A DNA stretch of 64,000 bases, from assembly GCA_025526935.1 (NCBI GenBank), contig JAHLKD010000119.1, positions 1 through 64,000 on the forward strand, given 5' to 3'. The notes below the pieces were generated by a model. The model saw only the letters and a program-made list of their open reading frames with translations. It was not told the origin of the DNA and did no database searches. Positions 46,073 through 55,815 of the stretch are shown piece after piece. Positions within the stretch are counted from its first letter, which is position 1, and the number at the start of each line of letters is the position of its first letter. The translations under genes and the position numbers were made by a program. Origin of the DNA: Cladochytrium replicatum (taxonomy: Eukaryota > Chytridiomycota > Chytridiomycetes > Cladochytriales > Cladochytriaceae).

Positions 46073-47905
46073 TCACTTCTTGGGAGCGGCAGCCATTACT
46101 TTTCTTGGGTAGTTCGGGTCCATAAACTTCTTCACATCATCATCAGTAACCTTTTTCCGGCGCTGCATACGAAACAAATGGATGTCAGTAAATCCAGTGT
46201 CTCATTCTCCATGCTGTAAAATCCTCACCTCTTGCACCGTCGCAATCAATTCGCTAACAACTTCTACACACCGCTCCTTTAGAGCGCCAGTGCTCAACTC
46301 TCCCTTCCTGTACCGCCTTTCGATATCTTCAAGCTCCGCATCATCGTCGAGGAAGAATCGGAGGTACTGGAAGCTCACATCCACCTCCGTGTTTCCGCCG
46401 TTCTTGGCGTGCAATTCTGCGGTATCTCCACCACCACTGAACGCATACTTCTTGATCTTGTTCTTCACTTGTGCTGGAGTGTCGGTGATATAGATTGCAG
46501 AGTTTGGGTTGGACGCAGACATCTTCGTTCCTGGACCCTGCGAAAAAAGGTTTCAGAGGAACGTCCACAGCTGAGAGGAAGGTCCTCTGTTTTTACCTGA
46601 AGGGCGGGGAAGAACCGGCTGTGGATCAGAGATGGCTTGGGGTACTTAAGCTTCACTGCTGCTTCTCTTGTCACGCGGAAGTAAGGATCCTGGTCGATAG
46701 CGCACGGAATCAGACAGGGAACATCACCCTTAGGGCCAAACATTGCCGGGAACGAGTTGGAGAAGGAAGGAGCAGCCTGGATTGACACAAAATGCAGCTT
46801 CCCCACGTTGTCACTGTGAAAACGCAAAATTAGAAATGCAACTTATCAATCCCCTCTATTTCTTTGTGCACCTGTCTTTGAAGCCGAATACAGCTTTGGA
46901 GACCGAAGTGGTGATCGTTTTCGCAATTTTGACAACGTTTCGATAGAATGCGCCTCTACATTGTGGAATTAAATGCCCAGTCAGAGAGTATCTCACCAGA
47001 GCTGCAATACCACACATCTCCACTCACCCCATGTAATCTAAGTTTGAGAAAATGAACGTCTTCTCCGGGTCAAAGCCAAACGCCATAATATCCTTTGCAT
47101 TTTCAACAGCATATTTGTGGGCCTCGTCAAGCTTCAACTCCTGCTTAAACAGGAATTTTTCGTCATCTGTCAGTTGGACAACGAGCGGCGCATCAAAGGC
47201 GTCCTGCAAGTATCTTGCGAACAAAAATCAGCATTTAGATACCAAAATGTTTATGGATTACTCACTTGCAGAAAAGGAATGGCACCATGTGCCCAACGTG
47301 CATGCTTCCGCTGCTTGGTCCACGACCGGTATATAAATAGAATGGCTTCTTTTGCTCGAATCGGTTAAGAATCATATCGAACTCCCTAGTAACCAAAGCA
47401 TGATTAGCATGCACCAATAATTTTGAATCCACCATTCCTACCGGTGCGAAAAGAAAAGTCCTCTCCTCAAGAAAGGATGTGCCGTTCTTCCCGTGAGCTT
47501 CTCGAATCGCTCAATCAGCTCGGGGCTGATGTGTCGGGTACCGAACATCTCAATGAGGCGGTTGTAGTCGATTTCCGCGACGGTGCCGTCGTCGGCAACC
47601 TTCCCTCGCACTTCCCAGGGAGTGACGACCTGGTCTGCATTGGAGGTGGCAGCTGCTTCTGCCCCATTTTCACGGGGAATTTGCTGGTCAACGGGGTTGG
47701 ATTCTGCAGACATCTGAGCTCGATTGGTTGTGGACAGGAAACGGAAATTCACGTGGTGAGGCAGATGGGTACAGCGACGAAGGTTTGGAGAATGTTGAAA
47801 CGGACGCGATCGAAATAACGACAGGACGGTAGGTGGAGCGATACGAAGCGGCGGATTTTTGCGGAAGGTACCGGCGATTGGGGAGGGAGCGGGGAGAAGC
47901 TTCAT
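46073..47905 (-). CDS. WRS1: Tryptophanyl-tRNA synthetase, eukaryotic type, with N-terminal leader
   Basis: Class I synthetase charging tRNA-Trp. Multi-exon. The core resembles cytosolic eukaryotic enzymes: '[20 protein letters not shown]' (HIGH-type motif), '[16 protein letters not shown]', '[18 protein letters not shown]', '[17 protein letters not shown]', '[20 protein letters not shown]' (KMSKS-type) and '[19 protein letters not shown]'. It ends with a Lys-rich 'KVMAAAPKK'. The first ATG (47905) adds about 64 residues rich in Arg/Ser/Pro without acids ('[20 protein letters not shown]'), a mitochondrial-type leader. A second in-frame ATG at 47713 starts '[11 protein letters not shown]', a normal cytosolic N-terminus. 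Two start sites could give both compartments' enzymes from one gene. Confidence 0.93.
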
Positions 47906-48249
47906 TAAAAAAGGAAAAAGCAACGGGAATCAAAACTTCTTTTTAAGAAGTCACACCGGTTTGTAAAGAGTACAGGTAGTCAAGGAAAATCCTGAAACAG
48001 TACTACAGCAATAATACATGGATTGGTTTGTCAAGCTGCGTTAATTTTATGTTTTGAAAGAGCGTTGAAAAAGCTCAGACAATAACAAAAGCAGAAACAT
48101 GTCAAACGTGCAATTATGTAGATCAGAACCGCTACATGCCCCGTTTGCTGGGCCGGCAAGCCCTTGCGACTCAATAAGTATCTTCAGATATCGAGTACTG
48201 CGATCGGTTACAAAGCAAGTTGATCAATGTAGATTTCCCGACACTTAAG
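47906..48249. other. Intergenic upstream of WRS1
   Basis: No coding signal; it should hold the WRS1 promoter. Confidence 0.4.
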
Positions 48250-48510
48250 AGAATTGCCATTGGTTAGAAATGCCAGATTGCGGGGACAAAGTGGCCAGAC
48301 TTATAGACTCGATAGTAGTATCTCAATCCACGATCTAAAATCATCGTTCCTGCGACCTTGGCGACAACAACCCAAGTATTGCTATCAGTCTTGTAATCTT
48401 GTGGCACCATTCCAAGTCATATTGCCAATCTCTCGCTCGACTTAAAAGTGGTTCACAACGGAGTCAGTCATCGCCTGATAGATCACGACACGGTTATCTT
48501 TTCGGGAGGA
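48250..48510 (-). pseudogene. S10 serine carboxypeptidase C-terminal remnant (copy A)
   Basis: Minus-strand translation gives 'VVVAKVAGTMILDRGL' then 'YRVYKSGHFVP', the S10 pattern 'G.VAG...L....VY.SGHMVP' around the catalytic His. The DNA also matches copy B locally: GATCACGACACGGTTATC here, GATTACGACACGGATATC near 50233. Stops and frame changes surround it. Confidence 0.6.
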
Positions 48511-49327
48511 TCTTGGGAGAGATCTATCCGAGTCACACAACGACTTGATTCAGATTTTCAAGTCAGGCTTTCATTGTGCACTTTAGCACAGGAGTCCAGG
48601 AATTTGATTTTCGTTGCCTTCGAAGAGGAATCAATTTAAGTAGCGTCATCACACTGTTTGAAGGATAAGCGTGAGCAATCCACATCTGCGGTTCTTACCT
48701 GACCATGTCGGTGTTGCAGAGTTCATGTTAGGGCCATTCCGTTGGCTCGCTGTTACAGATTTCAAAAATGATTATCCCTTGCACACTTTGGCATTCTCAA
48801 GCTTTTTTTGCTCGTCTTGCAGATTTGTGCGGAACTAAAGAACTTCAGTGCAACGTATCCGTTGGCAGATGAATACGACTGCTGCTTTCAGATCTTAAGG
48901 AATATTCTGACATCAGCTGAGCAGAACAAAACATTTTAAGAGTCTGGCTGGACGACTACAATCTGCTGGAACAGTATACTTCTCCATATATTGCCAACCG
49001 AGCTCATAGAGGATTGGAAGAATGGTTGGAGATTAAACGCCTTCCTGCTTGCCAATATCGCGCCAGAAGTCAATGTCGTTGGTGATGCTTATAGGAGTCG
49101 GCCTTCTGGTCAAGAGATCACGTCAAATACATCGCTTCCAACAGAAAGGCCTCTGAGTTTGATCTTTCATTCATTCCAATATTCAGAAAAGCGATGGAAA
49201 AAGAAATTCTGCTGTTTCTTGCCGGATTTCCATTCGCAAACGTCAATTTGTTCCTCAGGATCGAATGTAGTGACCGCTTACGATTCTCCAGTAACGCACA
49301 GATTCATGTGTGCAGTCTCCCCTAAAA

Positions 49328-49493
49328 CTTCATAAACTTACCCAGGAACGAATGCAGATCGATGCCGACACCAGCGGTGTTGTACAGAGGATTCAGAGGT
49401 AAGGAAGCGACTTCATAAACTTACCCAGGAACGAATGCAGATCGATGCCGACACCAGCGGTGTTGTACAGAGGATTCAGAGGTAAGGAAGCGA
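49328..49493. repeat. Perfect 83 bp tandem duplication
   Basis: 49328-49410 and 49411-49493 are identical over the full period, starting CTTCATAAACTTACCCAGGA. It lies in the carboxypeptidase remnant; identity implies a very recent event or an assembly artefact. Confidence 0.95.
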
Positions 49494-49497
49494 CAGT

Positions 49498-49785
49498 CTA
49501 CTCCCACGACTCGCTAAACAGCAGATTTGCGACCGTGCACCATCTGCATGTGTTTGGCTTGAAGGTACCGTCTGCAACTCTTACAGAGCCGCTCTTAATG
49601 AATAATCCGAGCAAAGAACTGCAGCCCGGACCCGCCAACAATTCGACTTTGAATATTCGCACCACCACCGAGCAAATGTGTACACAAATCGTTCCTCTCA
49701 AATCACGACTTTGCATCTTCAAAGAAAAGGAACTATATGTTTCAAAAGCAGAAATTGATAACAGAACCACCGTTTGCGCGGACAA
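49498..49785 (-). pseudogene. S10 serine carboxypeptidase N-terminal remnant (copy A)
   Basis: Minus-strand residues 'LAGPGCSSLLGLFIKSGSVR' and 'ADGTFKPNTCRWCTVANLLF' match the substrate-binding 'GGPGCSSL.G...E.GP' and 'NPYSWNTVANVLF' of S10 carboxypeptidases. The Trp-Asn of NPYSWN and the following 'DQPVG' are lost. Together with 48250-48510 this looks like one gene of about 1.6 kb in advanced decay. Confidence 0.75.
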
Positions 49786-49821
49786 CGAGTTTTTGTGTCT
49801 GGTGTGTTAAACTGTGGATTA

Positions 49822-49901
49822 CTGGACAGAGTTGAATAAGAACCAAGTGTATTGAAAATATGAAGGATAAACATACCTGGACAGAGTTGAATAAGAACCA
49901 A
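49822..49901. repeat. 25 bp direct repeat, 55 bp apart
   Basis: CTGGACAGAGTTGAATAAGA and the next five bases (ACCAA) occur at 49822-49846 and 49877-49901. Confidence 0.9.
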
Positions 49902-49974
49902 TTGAAGAAACAACACTTAGCGACTCTGCCCGGCTTTTATAGTCGCCATTGTCATGGTTCTGGGCTTCTAACAT

Positions 49975-50280
49975 GTTCCAATAAATCTTTTCAGAATATC
50001 AAGTGCTGCCGCTGGCTGATCGGTAGGGATCATGTGGCCTGACTGAAAGGCTTGGAGATACTTCTTCCACGGTTCAAAATCCATGTCCCTGTGATCTTGC
50101 CGTCAACCACCAAAATTGTTGCTCTCGCTCTGGTAAATCTGCGTGAGCTCTGCCGCACCATCCCAATTCACGTTGCCGATCCCGCGCTCGACGTAAACCT
50201 GGTGACAACCAAAACGGCATGCCATGGTAGATTACGACACGGATATCATTTCTTACAAGTAGGTCTGTCGCAGAAATAAT
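49975..50280 (-). pseudogene. S10 serine carboxypeptidase C-terminal remnant (copy B)
   Basis: Minus strand: 'NDIRVVIYHGMPF', then in another frame 'GIGNVNWDGAAELTQIYQSE' (compare 'LEWSGAAEF'), a stop, then 'AFQSGHMIPTDQPAAALDIL', the catalytic-His segment 'GHMVPYDQP.AALDML'. At least two frame changes and a stop break it, so it is a second dead copy in tandem with copy A. Confidence 0.75.
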
Positions 50281-53043
50281 TAATTCAACTTTACTACACT
50301 GAGGATTGTCTTGATTTACTTCTGGATGCCCTGGGAGCAGGTTTTTGTTACATTCAAAGACGAATCCACGCCAAACCGCCCTGCTGCACTAATTGAAGCG
50401 CTGGGGGAGCGACAAAGGGGTGCCAACGGTACTTATAACTTCAATGAAAGTTAAAATTTAAACAATGAGGCTGTAGTATCTTGTCAAGGGGTGCAAAGAT
50501 TAGTCGAGTTTGTACACAGCTACTAGTTGAGAGCACAGTTGGTTGGGAAGAAAAGTTCTATGATTTTTCTTGCCATTGCGTCTCTTCGAAACTGGATGCT
50601 CGATCCAACCAGAAGTCATCTACAACCCCATACCAATTTACGCACTTGATTTTTTCATCCATGGAGGGGGTTAAAATATTATCACATCAAAAGCGGTTTT
50701 TTGTGGCATTAAACGGTTTAACAGCTACAAACTCAGCACCTGCGCCAAACAGTATTCAAGGGGAATCTTGCCGTACAATGTTGACTGTATGGGTTTTGCA
50801 AGCAATTTTTCTGCACTAAAAATATCAGAAGCCGAAATAGAACAGATGGTTCAAACACTAATTTATGCTATCGGTGTCTAATATTTTTGCGAAGTTTGGT
50901 TTTCGCCACATTTTCTGTCATAAAATGGGTAATGGGATGTACCCATGTCGCCGCTCATATATTCATAGAGATAATGCGCAGCTTAAATAGCTGGATATGA
51001 GGCAAAAGATATCTTACCATTGTAGAAATAGAAAATCTGCACTGAGCAGATGAATGTGCGATCTGAAATCACAGTTAACGACATTATGAAAGAACTCGTA
51101 CTTGGTAGAATAGAAAAGTCTGTTGGTGTTAAAGTAAGCTGACTGTAATAACAATACATAGTCAATTCACGAATGCTTAGCTTTTATCAATATGACTTAG
51201 CAAGATGAACGAAGTATGTACGAAGTTTTTCCGGTAGAAGATATCTAACGCAAATCAACCAATCCCTCTTCAATTTATCCCTTTTTCAGTTATCACTACT
51301 TTGCATGGGTTTTGGCGTTAAGGTTAGTCCGATTTTCCACTGTGATCAACCCCGACTCCATCTGGCTTCTTTATGTCAAGTGATTATCGCAGGGAAAAGC
51401 TTGTTGTGTACGAGGACTGAACGTGGGCACGCGAGAAGACCGTATCCGAAGTGTTACTGGTTTCAAGGATTTTTCTGTGATCCGATTTGGCTTCGTCCGT
51501 TCGCTTTGGTCTCCGAGAATCGAATGAATCAATCTGGGGTGAATGCATTCAACGGCTTTGACCAATATTTGGAATGGCTGTGAGTTGCCCATGTGTTGTA
51601 CAACACTTGCGTATCGCCATGAATACAAGGTAGTCGAAGAAGTTGTATATCCCAAAAGGAAGGAGAGATCGGAAACAAGAAGACGAGCATCTTCAAATTG
51701 CATACCTGTCCCTCCAAACACCAGTTCATTCACGAAAATCATGGGTACGTTTCCAATACCCAATCGTGATTCTCGACGATTAGGGTGCCAACAAATGCCT
51801 CGCACGCCTTTTCATGTCGTTTTCATCGGCGTCTTTACCATTCATGCTTCTTGAGCTCCTCCATCTCGCTTCCGAATCCACAATTCACGTCGCGGAACAG
51901 CTTCTCGTGCAAGCTTCCAAGCCAGCAAGGGAAATTACCTGACAAAAGGAATGATGCTGATTATTATTATTATTTACCCCCTGTAAGTTGCATCTTTGAT
52001 ATTTCTAGCTCAGTAAAGCTTCAGCCGTGTATCGCCAGAAGTGCGGGATCTTCCAACTACAAGGCAGTCCAAAGGGGAAGGCTCAGTTTCGTGCCAAAAC
52101 CATAACTCTTAGAACCATTACCGCCACCCCATTGGCATGCTTGCTTTAGAAATGAAATCTCTTTTTCAGACACCAGAATCGAGAAAATGAAATGGCCATA
52201 ACCTGTCAACGAGAGAGTCAAAAAGTAGGAATAAAATCTATTTGAATACCGGTGTTGTTACTATGCTGGAGTTAATAAAGGAGAGATCGCCCCCGTTTGT
52301 TGTCCTTTTCGCGATGTCATGTCCAGAGATGATGCTCCAGGTGTGGCACAATATGTTAAACCGAAGATCCCCTTACTCATTGGTAAAACGGACATGCAGA
52401 TTGTAATACCGACATACAGACTAGGTGTGATTAAGAGTTGAGGTGTCCAATTGCGAGGTCGAAGGATATACATGGATGAGAAGTGGCCACGATATCCCAA
52501 TCTCATTTCTCATATTGTGACGGCTTTTGCCGGTATACGCCATTTTTCTTAAATCGATCTCTAGATCATGGGGTTGGCTCCCTGTGCAATTTCAATCAAC
52601 CTGCGCTGCCTGCATTTCGGGGCACAGTATAAATATCGGAATCTCTACAAATCCAGCTTGACTATGTTGTCGCTCTTCCACACTGCGATGAATTCAAAGA
52701 ACACACAATCATAACGCCACTTTGCTGTGGCGACAATCAAAGAAATAGAACGGAACATGCCGAAATGCAATTCTGCTGACGTTGTCGCAGCGCGAGCAGC
52801 TCTTCAATTTCAATTAATTATTGAGAAGTCTTGCTCGTTTTCCACGCTGTTAAGCTGGCCCCAGCTAGTCTTGTGGTCTTGATCTCAACTTCTGACCTTA
52901 AGGTGCAATATTATTGTCCACTACTTTTATGGAACCACAACCAAAAATTTTGAATTGTCAAATTTGTCTTTTTGCTCAGTCCAGCTGTGCAGCTATCGAT
53001 TGCTGCTTATTTCTAACTCCAAACCCACATCCCCGTTGCCGTA
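50281..53043. other. Gene-poor stretch, no supported gene
   Basis: Several frames of 60-145 residues occur on both strands (for example 51371-51805 minus), but none shows a recognisable domain, consistent start or splice structure. It could include the 5' remains of carboxypeptidase copy B, but I found no further family motif. Confidence 0.4.
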
Positions 53044-54543
53044 ATGCACACAGCATACCATATTCCGCCCTCTCCCTCTGTCAAGCACCAATCCCGATTC
53101 TCCTCCCAACCACTGCTCAATGCACAAAAGCTTTGGAACCAGCTCCTCGGCCCGTCATACACATTCACCATCTCGGTTCCAAGAATAGCGGTTCTGATGT
53201 CGCTTGTTTTTTTCCTCGCACTCTTTAGTCTCGGCGCGAATATTGCTGAGCTTATGATCACGCAATCGTGTCAGTGCGAGAGGGAAGTCGTTCCTTTTTC
53301 ACATATGCTTCACAACAACACCGGGGCACCAAAACCGGCATCATCTAGTCCAGCTGCACGTACCGCATCAGTGCTGACCAGCGCAGCCGTTATCGCAACG
53401 TCTAATCGTTTGGCACCAACTTCATTGGTATCCAGTTCGGTTGCACCAACACCAAAGCTGACCAGCGCCATCGCTATCACAGCTTCCCAACGTCTGGAAA
53501 CCACAACGCCGCTTTCTATTCCGGCTGCCGGTACATTAATGTTGAACAGTACAGTCGTTTCTTCGACTTCCCACCCTCCAGCACCGAAACCTACAAACGC
53601 AGTGCAGTCGGCAACAAAACCATGGCTTACTGCGTCTGGATCAGCTCCAAAATCGCTGATCCCGCAACTTATATTCCAGAAATGGATGACAAACAACAAG
53701 TACAACATTTCGGATCAAGAGCATCGGGTGAGGTGGTACAAGAGTTGGGAAACGCTCAACCCTGGATTCGTCCAGATTCTTTATGATGACAACGACGCAG
53801 CTCGCTTTATCACATCTGAATATCCCGGTGACATAGCAAAAGCGTACTTCATGCTGCCTTTGACCGTTCAACGGTCGGATCTTCTGCGATACTTGGTGAG
53901 TAAAGATGCACCAACTCGAAGTTGCAATGGACCTGACCGCTCCCCCCAGTTCCTTCTCAAATTTGGCGGTTACTACAACGACATGGACACGCTCTGCTTG
54001 AAACCCATCAAGGCTTGGATCCCATCGACAACGAAAACACCTGTCGGATTTATTGCAGGGCTGGAATGGGATGATGGCTTTGACCGGCAAAACCACTCCT
54101 TCCAACAATGGACGTTCGCGTCCACTCCGGGTCACCCGATCCTTCACAATCTCGTGAACCACATTGTCACAGACATCCTCGCAACTCCTCTCGAAAAGCT
54201 GAGAATCGTGGACGACACGATCGCGCTCACGGGTCCCAGGATCTTTACGAAAGTGGTGGACGAATACGCTCGTTCGAATGGTGCGAAAGGCGAGGACTAT
54301 GGGAAGATGATTGTTGGGCATTATCAGGTTGCAGATCTGCTAGTGTTTGGAGTGACATCGTTTGCACCGAAGATGATGAACGCGAAGGGTACTGATCATC
54401 CTGATGCTAAGCTGCAGCATATGTTCTCGGGCCTGCTCCAGGACGGGTGGAGGTTTAATGGCGAACAGGGGGTTGCGAAAGAGTCAATGCCAACTGATCT
54501 CCCAAAGGTTAAGCGACATTATGGGTACAAGGACCACTGGTGA
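53044..54543 (+). CDS. Och1-like GT32 glycosyltransferase (Golgi type II membrane protein)
   Basis: Probable Golgi sugar transferase, mannosyltransferase-like by family. Start at ATG 53044; a cytosolic segment, then a signal anchor 'VLMSLVFFLALFSLGANIAE', a Ser/Thr/Pro/Ala-rich stem with internal near-repeats, and the catalytic domain: 'LIPQLIFQKWMT', 'SWETLNPGFVQILYDDNDA', 'QRSDLLRYL', 'FGGYYNDMDTLCLKP' (DxD nucleotide-sugar motif). A 54 bp GT-AG intron (53896-53949) lies between 'LLRYL' and 'FLLKFGG'; it has no stop and is a multiple of three, so unspliced RNA would also be open, but splicing restores the family spacing. The spliced length is 481 residues. Family members with this DxD also use galactose or other sugars, so the donor is not certain. 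Confidence 0.87.
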   Translation: MHTAYHIPPSPSVKHQSRFSSQPLLNAQKLWNQLLGPSYTFTISVPRIAVLMSLVFFLALFSLGANIAELMITQSCQCEREVVPFSHMLHNNTGAPKPASSSPAARTASVLTSAAVIATSNRLAPTSLVSSSVAPTPKLTSAIAITASQRLETTTPLSIPAAGTLMLNSTVVSSTSHPPAPKPTNAVQSATKPWLTASGSAPKSLIPQLIFQKWMTNNKYNISDQEHRVRWYKSWETLNPGFVQILYDDNDAARFITSEYPGDIAKAYFMLPLTVQRSDLLRYLVSKDAPTRSCNGPDRSPQFLLKFGGYYNDMDTLCLKPIKAWIPSTTKTPVGFIAGLEWDDGFDRQNHSFQQWTFASTPGHPILHNLVNHIVTDILATPLEKLRIVDDTIALTGPRIFTKVVDEYARSNGAKGEDYGKMIVGHYQVADLLVFGVTSFAPKMMNAKGTDHPDAKLQHMFSGLLQDGWRFNGEQGVAKESMPTDLPKVKRHYGYKDHW

Positions 54544-55815
54544 AGAGATTTAATTTTTTTTTGCATCATTTTTTGCATTGTGTTATGTTGTGACCGTCAA
54601 GGTTGTGTATCATGCTGTTCTGTCCAAAATAGGCGAGAGTTATGTCATATTTTTCCCGAAACTGCGACTTGACGCTGTTTATTCGGCGAAATTACGGCAG
54701 CAACACAAATCTCCCATTCAAGAGAGGTGAGTGCTTTTCCACGAAATCGAGATCAATGTGAACTTTTGAAGGTAGTAGCCTCATTCCAGCCTTGCCCCGG
54801 CCCTTGTCCCCAATCTATTTGCAGCAACGCTAGCGGAAACATCGAAGTCATAAATCGAGGTCTCCGGCTGAAACACACCCGCAGCTCATGAGAGTAACTG
54901 GTGGAATCCAGCGGTGCTGGCGTAAGAGGGAGGGGTGCGATCGATTATTCAAGCGTGGATGGGAAGTCAAGCTCTCGAATGAAGGTGGAAGAGGGGACTG
55001 GAAATTCATTATGCTGGTACGTGGATTGCTGGTGGAGCTGGAGTAAACGGCCACTTGACACGGAGATGGATGAAAGCATCGTGGTGGTGCGATCAAGGGC
55101 CACAAGTCGACGGAGTACGAACAGGCATTGCCGATAAAGCCTCATTCCTTTTGTACACCTATATTTACGAAGGCCTCTTCTTTGGACCTGGCATCGTAAG
55201 AAAACATCTGAAAATCAGCTGTTGGGGAAAATCACTGGATCTGCAGTTCCTGCAATCTCCTTTTCAGTTATTAAATTATATATTTAAATTTGCGGGGGTT
55301 GATGTCTCAGCAGTTATCGCCTGTGCACTTTGCAGTGCACGAAGAACTATCAGCGTGAACGAATCGGTAAAGTTTGCAAGGCATTTCCTGCGTCATGCGT
55401 AACGTAACGGCTCAATGGTAAATATTAGCCCACTTCAACCCTCATGAAAGTTTGATGTAATAAGTGGCAGTGCAAGGTGCTGTGCCCTCCAAAAATTCTA
55501 TGTTGCATTGCAATAAATGTCATAAACATATTTTGATGGTTTTTGTAGAGCATTCGTGAGCCCATGCTGGCAAACGGGCTTGGGCAATACGAATCACATG
55601 AATGGGGTTGTCGTTGAGAGACAACGCTTTAAAAATGTGGTAACGGAATCACGGGAAAAAGCATTATAATCGCGGAGTTCGTATTTAAGCGGATAGCAAA
55701 TCACAGCGCTCTCTGTTCACAACCCCTCAATGCCACTGAATTTTGGTCTGACGCCGTTCATGCTAAAGCTGCGTGCTCTTAGCACCGTTGCCCTTCGAAT
55801 CGTGACAACCCCGGT
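54544..55815. other. Intergenic, no supported gene
   Basis: About 1.27 kb with only short unsupported frames on both strands (54848-55402). Confidence 0.4.

Noticed and set aside
53310-54321. Long minus-strand frames opposite the GT32 gene
   Set aside because: Antisense shadows of a GC-balanced coding region; the plus strand carries all the GT32 motifs.
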